Positions 46,991 to 57,814 are shown, numbered from the stretch's first letter. The stretch: 64,000 nucleotides of DNA from Macquaria australasica (GCA_005408345.1 SEMN01000101.1:124001-188000), one strand, 5' to 3'. Numbers and translations: made by a program. Notes: a model not told the origin generated them from the sequence alone.

Positions 46991-47059
46991 GGACCTCTGA
47001 CACGAGACACAAGAACACTTAAAAAGCCTCAACTTGACACACAAAGCAGAGAAAAACAG

Positions 47060-47530
47060 CAGACAACTGAATGGATACTTAGATCTATATGAAGTTGTGA
47101 CAAACATCCCATTTACAGTATCTAAAACAGTGCTTGACCCTTCAGGCAAATTAGTCTTTTTAAGGAGTGGACCTTGCTGAACATTTATACTCCCAATTTT
47201 TATGATCACTCAATTTTTATGTTTGTCCAAAATGTTTTCCTTCAAATCACACATTCAGTAGAGTGGACTTTGGTGGGAAAAGATTTTATTTCTTGGTGTC
47301 CATTCCCATTGTTGGACAATGAACACATCCTGAGACTATTAAGTGATCACTCCCGTCTGGTTTTAACAGTATACCAGACGAGGTGTATGGAGGATACAGC
47401 TGGAGACTCAATCCCACACTCCATAAACAACCTGAGTTTAGCACATTCATCAAAGAACAAATCAGCATATTTATTCTTACTAGCAAACCCTCATCCACAA
47501 AGAGTTTGGGGCCAAATAACAGCTGAGTTT
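47060..47530 (+). pseudogene. L1-like non-LTR retrotransposon ORF2 fragment
   Basis: Several frames together read like the endonuclease end of L1-clade ORF2: IPFTVSKTVLDPSGKLVFL, LLNIYTPNFYDHSIF, then YGGYSWRLNPTLHKQPEFST and FIKEQISIF. Frameshifts and stops separate the pieces, so it is a dead remnant. It is cut off at 47530 by a TTAA-flanked MITE. Confidence 0.78.
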
Positions 47531-47532
47531 AA

Positions 47533-47913
47533 AGTGTAACTACACCCTGAAATTCTGCTAGAACCCACCCTCCCAGCAAAATAAAAAAATGCAACTGTAG
47601 GAGGCATGGTCTTGTGGCTACATAGTGTGTGGGTCAGGGGAAACAGGGGAGACTGACTGACACTGATTAGAGTCTTTTTTTATATACATTTCATGACGTA
47701 GACAGGTCCCAACCAGTTGACTCTATGTGTTGCATTGGCCTTGCAAGGTTCAGGGCTGATTTAAAACAGTAGATGGCGTGTTGAGTCATTTACAACTCAT
47801 GAAATGCAGAATTTTCTAAATTTGGTAAGAAATGTCAATATTAACACCAGCATTGTTGTGTTTCATCACAGTTCAGTCATATCATTTAGTTTACAGCTGA
47901 AAAAAAAGCCTCT
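47533..47913 (-). mobile_element. TTAA-flanked MITE, copy A
   Basis: Flanked by TTAA at 47529-47532 and 47914-47917. It is the inverted copy of 59513-59911 over its full length; shared blocks include GACAGGTCCCAACCAGTTGA, CTTGCAAGGTTCAGGGCTGA and ACCAGCATTGTTGTGTTTCA. It sits directly in the L1 remnant, so it is the younger insertion. Confidence 0.8.
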
Positions 47914-47917
47914 TTAA

Positions 47918-48338
47918 CTCTAAACAATCAGCTGGTCATCACTCCATCTAAATTACACAAATATAACTCAAATCTCTCACCCTCTCATTCCTACATTCCA
48001 CCTGGTCTTGCCCGAAAATATACAATTTTTGGCTGAATGTATGTAATATGTGATCACAAATCCATGGGAATTATTTCCCAGTGGACCCTGAAAAATTGCC
48101 TACTGGGTAACTTCACCAACATAGACCTAAGTCATGGTGATGCTGCGGTTTTATCATGCAATAGGTCAAAATCTCCATGAATGGCCCTACCAATACCTCT
48201 CCACTGTTGTACTATTACTGTCATACTGTTATTTTAATTAGTAGTTTTTACCTTCCCTGCCTTAGGTGCTCTGTACATTTTATTTGTTGTTGTTTTACAT
48301 GTAGCGAAATGTTCAGTTTTAAAAAAGTAAAACATTCC
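47918..48338. other. Intergenic, nothing recognised
   Basis: No exon or repeat family recognised. It runs into a 19-bp poly-A tract (48339-48357). Confidence 0.4.
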
Positions 48339-48366
48339 AAAAAAAAAAAAAAAAAAAGAAATGACA

Positions 48367-49200
48367 CATTCAATTCAATTCAGTTTTATTTATAAAGCGC
48401 CATATCATAATAAAGTTATCTCAGGGCACTTTTTCGAATAGAGCAAGTCTAGACCGACTCTTTATATTTACAGAGACCCAACAGTTCCCACCATGAGCAG
48501 CACTATGCGACAGTGGCAAGGAAAAACTCCCTTTTAACAGGTAGAAACCTCGGAGCAGAACCAGGCTCAAGGTGGGCGGTCATCTGCCTCGACCGGTTGG
48601 GTTGAAGGGGGAAGGGGGGAGCGGGAGAGAGAGAGCAGGAGGAAAGAGAACATACAGCAGCTCAATACAGCATAGATATGGTAATGGCATTGATGTTAAC
48701 ACCAACAGAAACAACACTAAGAGCAACACTATAATAGCAATACCAATAACAGCAACAACAGCAATAGCATCAGCGGGTGCAGAGCAGGAGCACGGGGGCA
48801 GCAGGCGGCAGCAACCACAGACCCAGACCCCCACAGCTCCAGAGGCAGAAACACCTGCAGAAAGCAACAGAAGGGGAGGGAGAGAGAGAGGAGAGAAAGC
48901 ACACAACTATGGGAAGAAGTTGAATTAATAACAAGCATTGATGGATATGAGGGCGTACAGATGGAGAGGAAGAGGAGGAGAAAGGAGCTCAGTGCATCAT
49001 AGGAAGTCCCCCGGCAGTCTAGGCCTATAGCAGCATAACTAAGGGGTGGCTCAGGGGTCACCTGAGTCAGCCCCACTATAAGCTTTATCAAAGAGGAAAG
49101 TCTTAAGCCTACTCTTAAATGTGAGGAGGTTGTCCGCCTCCCGTACACAAACTGGGATCTGGTTCCACAGGAGAGGAGCTTGATAGCTGAAGGCTATCTG
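48367..49200 (+). repeat. Abundant teleost interspersed repeat (~0.83 kb)
   Basis: Recognised by a series of blocks found many times in percomorph genomes: TTATTTATAAAGCGCC, GTCTAGACCGACTCTTTATA, AGTGGCAAGGAAAAACTCCC, CATCTGCCTCGACCGGTTGG and GAGGAGCTTGATAGCTGAAG. Open frames on both strands inside it come from its composition and are not genes. Superfamily not assigned. Confidence 0.75.
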
Positions 49201-49384
49201 TTGTCATATTAACTTGTCCTTTATTAATTAAATCTTATCCATACATAGCATGCATTTTATTAAATAATGAATCTGTTATGTTACGTTACTGCTGTGAAGC
49301 TGCTTTTGGGGTACTGTAAACAAAGATATTCTTATATATCCTATACTGTATGATTTCAGGACTCAAATCAAAGACCATCATAAC

Positions 49385-49696
49385 TAGGGCTGCACAGTTA
49401 ATTGAATATTAATCTCGATCGCGATTTTGGCTTCCCACAATTAAATGAACATGATCAAGTGCGATGTTGACGTTTAAAATGCAGATGGTGAAGAACTAGT
49501 CCCTCGAAGCAGATCATCATTCCTTGTTTGGAAGGAATGATGATCTTTGCAAATCATATGCAAAGAGTGCACGAGACTTCTCCAACCACCTGAAAAACAC
49601 CACAAACTGCAGTACGTAATCGTGATAAATAATCGTGATCTCAATATTGATCAAAATAATCGTGGTTATCATTTTGGCCATAATCGTGCAGCCCTA
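49385..49696. mobile_element. hAT-type MITE with 8-bp target duplication
   Basis: Ends TAGGGCTGCAC (49385) and GTGCAGCCCTA (ending 49696). Flanks are ATCATAAC (49377-49384) and CTCATAAC (49697-49704), 7 of 8 identical. The inside is rich in ATCGTGAT-type motifs and non-coding. Terminus and duplication length fit the hAT superfamily. Confidence 0.88.
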
Positions 49697-49709
49697 CTCA
49701 TAACTGACT

Positions 49710-51300
49710 CAGTTGTGCTGTTCGTTATGCTGGAAGTTTCCCTGGTACCACAGAGCTGTAGTTTCTTGAATGGCTAAAAGCAGTTTCTCACTACATAGGT
49801 CTTAAGAAGTTTGATCACACTGCGCAATTTGAGAAGACCATGAGAATAGGTCCCATCTGGTTACTGGAGTACACAATGTCCGTTAGGGACCACTGGCAAC
49901 CTGCCCATATTCGCATTGTTACTCACAAGGTCTCCTTTAACCCAGAAAATACTGCAAGAGTCTATGTCACTAATAATAAAAAAAGACCTCACCAACACAA
50001 CCAAAATGGTGGTCTGCTGAAATTTATGCATGATTAAGGGTCTTCCTATGGGGCTAGGAACCCCAGTGTTTGAACAATTGTTCTCCATAACTTGCAGCAT
50101 TTTCCAGATCAAACAAGGCCTAAGGGGGAATAAATGAGTCCTAGACCTCTATGGCCCCTGAAGCTATCCACATCATGGTGTTCTCTGGTTACGGCAAATG
50201 AATTTGAAATAGACTCCACACAAAGTTGAGTCAGAATTTCAGAGTCAGAGTTTTGTCAAGTCTGAGAAACAAATCTTCAAATCCTATCTTGTATCTGGTT
50301 ACAGGGGTACACAATGGTGTAAAACTTTGGGATCTTCCTATTGGATAGGATCACCAAAATAGTTTCTGTTCTCTATGTGGCCACCTTTGACCTCTAATAG
50401 GCTGCATGTGTCTATGTCACCTTTAAGAGAAAAGGCCTCACAAACTTTCCGCAGGTCTCCAGTGTTCCCTGATGAATATTGTGTTCATTTTAGCATTAAA
50501 GTGCATTTTCCACAATTGTATGATATTTATATATGAAAATTTGCCCATTTACAACATAGTTTTGAGGACTACATTGATCATTTGAATTCACATTTAAAGG
50601 AATAGTTTGATTTCTCTGGGATAGTGGCTGCCCCCCCTCCACTTCATTTTATTTTGGTCAGTTGCTGACTGTTTACTGTTTTACAGGCTAAAACAAGCAA
50701 CTTCTTCCAAACTTGTCCACCCGTGTCTTAATCCAATTATGATTGGGAGTATTGTAACCACAATCATTCACACACAAGATGCATTTACCTGTAGTGCCTT
50801 CCTAAGCTACCTATTTAGCTGGATTCTTACACTTACCGTCTATGTGCTCTACTAAATTGCATTATAGTTCACGTTCCACTTTCTCACCTGATCATCTGTA
50901 TCTCCAGAGCATGTCCCTGTCTGCTTCCAGCATGTCTCTCTGTGCTGCCTGCAGTGTGACCACATATCATTATTTTACCTAAAGAACAATGACTGATGAC
51001 CTTGATGATCATTTTAATTTGATACACTGAATATTCTGCTTGTATTACTAGTCTTATTTACTTTAATGTAATCATGCTGTTTAGCTAGCTATATAGTAAG
51101 TGTATAAAAAACAGTGTACACTGTACAGTAGTAACAGTTACCTGAAACGTTAGCTATTGCCTTATCTACTAACCTAACGTTACCTATTTTGGTAGCTCAT
51201 AACTTACTGTCTGAAACTGTCTTGTAATGCGTTACCTCCAACACTGCTGGCAGCCTACAAAACTTGCATGATTTACGTAAAAAAATTTTGAGAGCTACCA
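49710..51300. other. Intergenic, nothing recognised
   Basis: No gene or clear repeat ends. The open frames here are short and resemble no family I know. Confidence 0.4.
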
Positions 51301-51306
51301 AGACAA

Positions 51307-51585
51307 TGGCCACAGGCAAACCGAAGAATATTTGGACCACTCCAAAAGAGGAATTACAGATGTCCGTTGATCACAAAGAAATTCAAGTGACTACTCAACA
51401 TTTTGACCAGGCCATGGAAAGATGTTAAGAGCTCCCTGAAAGGTTGGCCATATGCAGGGAGTCAATTGAGGGCTCCCTGGTCACTTGGGCCACGGCGAGG
51501 GACGAAGCTTAGGGTTCCTGGGATATTTGGACCAGGACCATGGACAAACTGACCCTGGCGGTCCAGAGAGCCCATGATTGTAGAA
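51307..51585 (+). pseudogene. Broken open frame of unknown origin
   Basis: From ATG at 51307 about 90 codons read MATGKPKNIWTTPKEELQMS and on as a polar, helix-prone sequence interrupted by only two stops (TAA and TAG). It ends where the foldback array begins. It could be a transposon ORF1-like remnant or chance; I do not recognise the family. Confidence 0.3.
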
Positions 51586-51589
51586 ATGT

Positions 51590-51965
51590 AGATAATAACT
51601 TCCAAAATCAATATGTCAAGATGCACAATGAATGCAAAACTTTCATACTGGTTTTGTAAGTGAAGTTATTGGTTTTGTAAGTTAGCATACTAGAATGGGA
51701 ATGTGAAAGACCTGGAAATGTGACTTCCACATTCATAATGCAAACTTCCCAAACTAATATGAAAACTTACAAAACCAATATGTACATAAGTAGCAGTACC
51801 CTATTGGTTTTTGAAGTATATTAGTTTAGGCATATTAGTTTGGGAAGTTTGAATTATGAATGTGAAAGTCACACTTCCAGGTCTTTCACTTTCCGAGTCT
51901 AGTATGTTAACTTCCAAAACCAATGAAAATTTTGACATATTGATTTTGGAAGTTATCATCTATCA
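51590..51965. repeat. Large inverted repeat (palindrome) of array units
   Basis: The first unit and an inverted unit meet near 51785, giving arms of about 180 bp. Examples: ACTTCCAAAATCAATATGTC against GACATATTGATTTTGGAAGT; GAAAGACCTGGAA against TTCCAGGTCTTTC. Confidence 0.8.
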
Positions 51966-52445
51966 GTGTAATTTATTTTACAAGAAACCTATATGTACAA
52001 AAGTATGTCAAGATGCAAAGTGAATGCAACACTTTCATCCAGGTTTTGGAAGTTAGCATACTAGACTCGGAAGGTAAAAGACCTGGAAGTGTGACTTCCA
52101 AAATCAAAATAGAAAGTTCCCAAACTAACTTGAAAACTTCCAAAACCAATAATGTACTGCCACTTAAGCACACATAGGTTTCCTGTCAAATTCATTTTAC
52201 TGATAAATAATACCTTCCAAAATCAATATATCAAGATGCACAATGAATGCAAAACTGTGAAGTGAAATTATTGGTTTTAGAAGTCAGCATGCTAATTTGG
52301 GAAGGTGAAAGACTTGGAAGTGTGACTTCAAAATTCATAATGCAAACTTCCCACTAATATCAAAGTTCCAAAACCAGTAGGGTACTGCCACTTATGTACA
52401 CATAGGTTTCTTATCAAATAAATTACATTGATAGATAATAACTTC

Positions 52446-52533
52446 CGCCCAATGTCAGCTGGGATTGGCTCTAGCCCCCCGTGACCCTCTAAAAGTATAA
52501 GCGGTATAGATAATGGATGGATGGATAGATGGA
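52446..52533 (+). mobile_element. LINE/SINE 3'-tail fragment with GGAT repeat
   Basis: CGCCCAATGTCAGCTGGGAT, GGCTCTAGCCCCCCGTGACC, TAAGCGGTATAGATAATGGA and then GGATGGAT repeats. This is the familiar 3' end of fish L2/CR1- or RTE-type retroposons. It is inserted inside an array unit. Confidence 0.75.
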
Positions 52534-52745
52534 TAATGACTTCCAAAATCAATATGTCAAGATGCAAAGTGAATGCCAAACTTTCATATTGGTTTTTGAA
52601 GTTAGCATACTAAACTCATAAGGTGAAAGACCTGGAAGTGTTACTTCCAAAATCAATATACAAACTTTCCAAACTAATATGCAAACTTCCAAAACCAATA
52701 GGGTACTGCCACTTATTCACACATAAGTTCCTTGTAAAATCAAAA

Positions 52746-53150
52746 AAAAAGTACAAACGTAGGAAGATAGCAAGTACTCACCCATCTTTTACTTGAGTGG
52801 TTACGTCTCCGGTCTGAGCGCACAGCTGATAGGTTCATGGTTTGTTTACATGAAGCAACAGAAGTGCATACTTAACTGATTCAGTGTGGACAGAGATGCG
52901 ATAGTCGCATTTAACACCAACCTCAAACAAATGCATTAGAATTAAAAGACTTTCCATCTTAATACTGAAACACTGAATTGTGTGAGTCGTTGTTTCTTCC
53001 TAAATGATAACCAAGTCCTGTCCAGTCCAACTGCATTTTACTTCTGAAGCTGCGTCTGGCTGTGTGTTCACCATCTGCAGCCTTTATAAGGTTCTAGAAT
53101 GTTGATGCATCACAGCTAAGATGAAAGGTGCTACAGAATTCAATGACAAT

Positions 53151-53198
<48 letters not shown>

Positions 53199-53372
53199 AG
53201 ACAAGAGACAGCCTGGAAAACATAGGCTTATGAGTGGACTGGTATAGGAAAATGCCATTTAAGAATAAGTTCCTAGTGTGTGAAGTATCTGAAGCAGAGT
53301 TATTGGAACATCACTAACATAATTACATGAGAATAAATCACTCTACGAGTATAATATACTATAATATCTCTC
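52746..53372 (+). repeat. 0.6-kb segmental duplication, left copy
   Basis: Nearly identical to 54800-55412 at a constant offset of 2054 bp through the first 400 bp. Contains (AC)n at 53152-53194. After that it carries an extra stretch of about 30 bp (around 53202-53230) that the right copy lacks. Confidence 0.93.
53152..53194. repeat. (AC)n microsatellite in left duplicate
   Basis: 43 bp of AC repeat; the same tract in the right duplicate is about 58 bp. Confidence 0.95.
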
Positions 53373-53532
53373 TCAATGTGTTGATGCACCTAGAATGCGA
53401 AACTTCCATATTTGTTTCGGAATGTAACATTATGGTTTTTGAAGTCAGCATAGTAGACAGGGAAGGTGAAAGACCTGGAAATGTGTCGTCCAAAATCAAA
53501 TACTACCTTCCTGATCTAATATGCTAACTTTC

Positions 53533-53571
53533 GGGGCGCCCCTTTACCTTAGGGTTAACATGCCAACCATG
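53533..53571 (+). mobile_element. SINE head fragment, copy 1
   Basis: GGGGCGCCCCTTTACCTTAG and the following 19 bp match the head of the copies at 53733 and 54283, then stop. Truncated. Confidence 0.6.
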
Positions 53572-53732
53572 ATTAATGTAAGCTTCACATTGAATGTGAA
53601 ACTTCCATATTGGTTTTAGAGTTGAGCATTTTGGTTTTTGAAGTCAGCATACTATATTGGGAAGGCGAAAGACCTGGAAATGTGTCGTCCAAAATCAATA
53701 TACTACCTTCCCTAACTAATATGGTAACTTTT

Positions 53733-53875
53733 GGGGCGTCCCTGTTCCTTAGGGGTTCAGACTGCGACTATCAACTGCAACATACCTGGTTTGAGTTTGG
53801 TCATGAACTTTGGTGCATCTCTTTCACCCTTATTTCCTGTCATTTCTCTTGTGTACACTATAAAGGCATAAAAAT
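53733..53875 (+). mobile_element. tRNA-derived SINE, copy 2
   Basis: Head GGGGCGTCCCTGTTCCTTAG, a decayed B-box region CTGGTTTGAGTTTGG, then the tail TTTCCTGTCATTTCTCTTGT and a TATAAAGGCATAAAAA end. It is the same family as the next copy. Confidence 0.7.
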
Positions 53876-54282
53876 ACCCCCCACAATACTTGAATATGCT
53901 ACCCTTCAAAACCCACTAAAAATCTTGTATCAATTTTCAGTACATTATACAGATATGTAAAATTAATATGTACAGTAACACATTGAAAGTTAAACGTCAA
54001 ACTTCTAACTTCACAAACAAATATCCTTACTTTTAAAACCAACTAAAGAAATCTGCCACAGATGCACACAAAGGTTCCATTTCCAGTATGATACCCTGAT
54101 ATACAATATCTTCCACAATCAATATGTTAAGCCACACATTGAATGTGAAACTTCCACACTGGTTTTGGAATTACAAGTATTGTTTGCTTTAAGTTAGCAT
54201 ACTAGAAGGGGAAGGCGAAAAACCTGAAAATATGACATCCAAAATCAATATACTACCTTCCCAAGCTAATTTGCTAACTTTC

Positions 54283-54430
54283 GGGCGCTCATGTACCTTA
54301 GGGGTTAAGACGCTGACCATCCAGCACAACATTCATGGTTCGAGATCAGCCGGGACCTTTGTTTCTTCTCTCTCTCTCTCCCTGATTTCCTGTCATCTCT
54401 CTACTGTCCATAATAAAGGCATAAAAAAAC
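54283..54430 (+). mobile_element. tRNA-derived SINE, copy 3 (best preserved)
   Basis: Head GGGCGCTCATGTACCTTAGG, an RNA polymerase III B-box GGTTCGAGATC at 54338-54348, a pyrimidine-rich part, TTTCCTGTCATCTCTCTACT and an AATAAAGGCATAAAAAA tail. The layout matches a widespread fish SINE. Confidence 0.78.
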
Positions 54431-54799
54431 AAAAGAACTTTCATAACTCATTTAAAAATCATCTACTGTACTGTCCTTCCAAACCAAGACCAACCAAGAA
54501 GTTGTAATTGATATTCATAAGAAGCATCATGGGAATACACAGAATCTTACACCATGTCTTAACTGAATGCAACGTGAGCATCAGCGACAAAATCAGTTTG
54601 ATTGCATGGTTTTCTATTGGAATGTATTAACTGGCTTAACTACAAAACCCTTAATAAGGTGGCTGGAGGGAGATCGCCAGGGAGCTGGAAGTTTCTAATC
54701 AAGGTAAATGAAATAACAACCTACTTGCTGTTGGCTATATGTCATTTCCAGTAAAGAAACATCTAAATTTCACAGTATAAAACGTGTGTTTTCTGTTTT

Positions 54800-55204
54800 A
54801 AAAAGTACAAACGTAGGAAGATAGCAAGTACTCACCCATCTTTTACTTGAGTGGTTACGTCTCCGGTCTGAGCGCACAGCTGATAGGTTCATGGTTTGTT
54901 TACATGAAGCAACAGAAGTGCATACTTAACTGATTCAGTGTGGACAGAGATGCGATAGTCGCATTTAACACCAACCTCAAACAAATGCATTAGAATTAAA
55001 AGACTTTCCATCTTAATACTGAAACACTGAATTGTGTGAGTCGTTGTTTCTTCCTAAATGATAACCAAGTCCTGTCCAGTCCAACTGCATTTTACTTCTG
55101 AAGCTGCGTCTGGCTGTGTGTTCACCATCTGCAGCCTTTATAAGGTTCTAGAATGTTGATGCATCACAGCTAAGATGAAAGGTGCTACAGAATTCAATGA
55201 CAAT

Positions 55205-55268
<64 letters not shown>

Positions 55269-55412
55269 AGATGAGTGGACTGGTATAGGAAAATGCCATT
55301 TAAGAATAAGTTCCTAGTGTGTGAAGTATCTGAAGCAGAGTTATTGTAACATCACTAACATAATTAGATAAGAATAAATCACTATACAAGTAAAATATAT
55401 TATAATATCTCT
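54800..55412 (+). repeat. 0.6-kb segmental duplication, right copy
   Basis: Pairs with 52746-53372. Includes GTACAAACGTAGGAAGATAG at its left and (AC)n at 55207-55264, and ends with AATATCTCT. Confidence 0.93.
55207..55264. repeat. (AC)n microsatellite in right duplicate
   Basis: About 58 bp of pure AC repeat. Confidence 0.95.
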
Positions 55413-55430
55413 TATATAACATTTTTCTCT

Positions 55431-55760
55431 CACTTTCACTTTTTCAAAACTCTTCATACAGTCAGCATAACAGCGGCCAATGTGGCTTAATCTGTGGATC
55501 ACTTTTCAGTGCCTTGACATTGACTTTTACAAAGACAATATTGACACTAAGTGTAATGCTACCTGTTGTTAGTGATTTTTATGGTCAATATATGAGTGAC
55601 AAAGTGTTACTATTGGCAGACAAATGTTGTCAGTGTTCCTGAGATGAGAATGAAGTGTTTTGGTTGCATTAGTGCATTTTGGATGTGAGATTGTTGTGTG
55701 TTCTGTTGTGCTGAGCTGCATGTCGGTAAATAGAACTGTGGGAAGAGTTCTGAAAAAGTG
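55431..55760. mobile_element. Inverted-repeat unit of a Tc1/IS630-type element
   Basis: CACTTTTTCAAAACTCTTC (ending 55455) is matched inversely by GAAGAGTTCTGAAAAAGTG (55742-55760). The unit is non-coding and lies directly before a transposase remnant, so both probably come from one element family. Confidence 0.6.
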
Positions 55761-55838
55761 AACACGTATGGAGAAATGTGACTCAGCAAATGTATAAAAC
55801 TAATTGGAGCATACAACACTGAGTACCTACAGTATTTT

Positions 55839-56093
55839 GTGATACGGAATCCAGAACATTTTGTAATTGCATGGGACGATGCTCCTCATGGAGGTGGAAC
55901 GTTTTTGACCAGTGATGAGATGTCCCTCTTGGACGCAATGAATGCGGGATGTCTGGGCACATCTGTAAAAAATTGCCAGGGATGGATCAGGCATGCAAAA
56001 AGATTCTTCGTATTGCAAAAGAGGACAAAAGCTGTGATGTGGTTGAAAACATGTCTAGGGTTGGCTAGCATTGTTGTATTTCTATATCTGTAG
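55839..56093 (+). pseudogene. Decayed IS630/Tc1-type transposase, C-terminal fragment
   Basis: The frame from 55839 includes MSLLDAMNAGC and NCQGWIRHAKRFF, which match the C-terminal end of fish IS630-like DDE transposases (QAMEAAC...ACQGWIRHSRRFF). After a frameshift near 56010 the next frame gives IAKEDKSCDVVENM, the family's IAREDI.CDVDE end. The DDE core is not present upstream. Confidence 0.7.
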
Positions 56094-56099
56094 CTGTCC

Positions 56100-56640
56100 T
56101 ATACATGTATGTATGCAATGGAACTTATATAGCTTTTATGATACTGCTGATTTAGCCATGCAGATGGTAACAGACTATGCCAGTAGCAGAAATGTATCTA
56201 AGTGCTGGATATGTGAACAACTACTGAGTTTCTTTTAAAGGCATCCCCCATACCCAGCCACACAACACACCTACACATGCAACATTTACAGCTAAAAATT
56301 ACACCAAGGCTATCTGTTATAAGAATTTATTTTACTAACTTAGGAAACAAATAACACTGATGTAACATGTATGAACGGACATTAATGAAGTAAAATATAT
56401 ACGCCTATTCTCAGTCACTCAGAAAAAGAGATCAGCTGTTTCTGGCTTATCTGAACTAGGCTCTGTGCAGCTGCAGACAAAGATTCTGGGTAAGCAGTGA
56501 ATACGTCCATTCAATCAATCATAAACAAGATAAGTGAGTAGATAATTAAGTTAATGTGATGGATGTATCTGTGAATGTTTGGGTGAAACAAATATTGAAG
56601 ACGACAGCAAACAATCATCTTGTAACTAACTCCTTTCTCT
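56100..56640. other. Intergenic, nothing recognised
   Basis: No gene or repeat end pair recognised between the transposase remnant and the lectin-like fragment. Confidence 0.4.
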
Positions 56641-56645
56641 TTTCA

Positions 56646-56880
56646 GTCCAATGTCCAGTTGCAATCACAACTGCAGGTGGACTGATGGCACTAAAAACTA
56701 TTTCAACAGATGGGCTAATGGCCAACCAGACTTCAAATGAAACAAGAACCATCAACATGTTTGCTGATGCTGAACAAAAAATGTATTGCAGTGAATGTAA
56801 AAGCTTGTGTGTGCAGTGGTTACAGTGCTGCAGACTGGTCCAGCTGTAGCAATTTATCGGTTCTATATGTTCACAGTTAA
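56646..56880 (+). pseudogene. Possible C-type lectin domain exon, broken
   Basis: After TCTTTTCAG (56638-56646) one frame reads CRWTDGTKNYFNRWANGQPD then F, K and a stop. This resembles the W.DG....F.NW..GQPD core of C-type lectin domains. Other frames downstream contain spaced Cys residues. Stops and frame changes make it non-functional. The likeness rests on one short motif, so it remains tentative. Confidence 0.42.
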
Positions 56881-56899
56881 TTATTCAGTTGTCACTGCA

Positions 56900-57360
56900 C
56901 ACTCATAGGACTTCTTCTCCCAACACACCTCAGTCTCCCCAGCCTGGAAAACACACAAAAAAACCCCATCAGATTCAGTGTCAGTATGTCAAAAACACTG
57001 ACTCTCTTATCTCCCTCCATTGGCTCATAAACATTGTAATTATATTTGTGCCTCAATTCTGAACATGCGGTGGGACATTTTGAGCACAGGGAAAGATTTT
57101 TTTTTAATTACATACACGTGAATTCATTTTTTTAGAGAACTGATTATCATACAAAGAATAATTTGATCTGAGCAAACCAAAATCTTTTGTACTCCGTTTT
57201 ACTCATTTGCTGTCTAGCAAATTCCTCTCAAACACTTGCACACTCACAGTGTCTCTCTGCTCTCTCAACAGCTTTGCTCTGTGTGCTCTCAGGTTTTCCA
57301 GCACGCTCGCTCAACTTCACAGTGAAGTAAATGTCTAAAAACATTAAATTCTCCTCACAA
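56900..57360. other. Intergenic, nothing recognised
   Basis: No supportable feature. Confidence 0.4.
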
Positions 57361-57362
57361 AG

Positions 57363-57805
57363 GCAGTAGTGGAAGGACTATTAAGATCTTTTAAAAGCAG
57401 CAATACCACAGTGTAGAAATACTCTGTTACAAGTAAAGGTCTTGCATTCAAATTTTTATTTAGAAAGTGCTCATTATGCAGAAAGGCTCATATCCGAATA
57501 ATGTATATTTTATTACTGAATTATAATTACTGATGCATTAACATGTAGCCTACATTGCTTTAATGTTGCAGCTGGTAAAGACTCATAGGTCATACTGCGG
57601 GGTAGCTTGTAGAGCCAAGGGATCAATAAAGTCTTATTTTTGTCCATAACGATGCATCATCATTTATTTGTTGATTATATTTTGTATTAGTAATCTGAAT
57701 CTGCAAAGTAGGCTATAGTGACTAAAAGAATCACATACATGTAGTTGAGTAAAAGGTACAATATTTCTCTCGGAATGAGTGGAAGTAAAAACTAGAATAA
57801 CATGG
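57363..57805 (-). repeat. Common teleost interspersed repeat, copy 3 (inverted)
   Basis: GTAGTGGAAGGACTATTAAG, ATACCACAGTGTAGAAATAC, TTGCATTCAAATTTT and CATGTAGTTGAGTAAAAG are the reverse complement of the family at 33147-33640. It ends just before the arl8b promoter. Confidence 0.7.
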
Positions 57806-57814
57806 GTTCCGCTT

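Larger units (their letters stand above)
51585..54430. repeat. Composite array of foldback units
   Basis: About seven diverged copies of a 150-220-bp unit. Typical blocks are CTTCCAAAATCAATATGTCA, GTTAGCATACTAGA, GGTGAAAGACCTGGAA and AACTTCCAAAACCAATAGGG. Direct copies start near 51590, 51985, 52205, 52538, 53395, 53590 and 54110. One inverted copy (about 51795-51965) makes a long palindrome with the first. CTTCCAAAA(T/C)CAATA and its reverse complement occur in each unit, so single units can fold back. The array is interrupted by a LINE-type tail and one arm of a 0.6-kb duplication; its last three units carry SINE sequence. Confidence 0.8.

Noticed and set aside
48572..49148. Open frames on both strands (up to 139 codons)
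   Set aside because: Low-complexity products rich in one or two residues, produced by the composition of a known abundant repeat.
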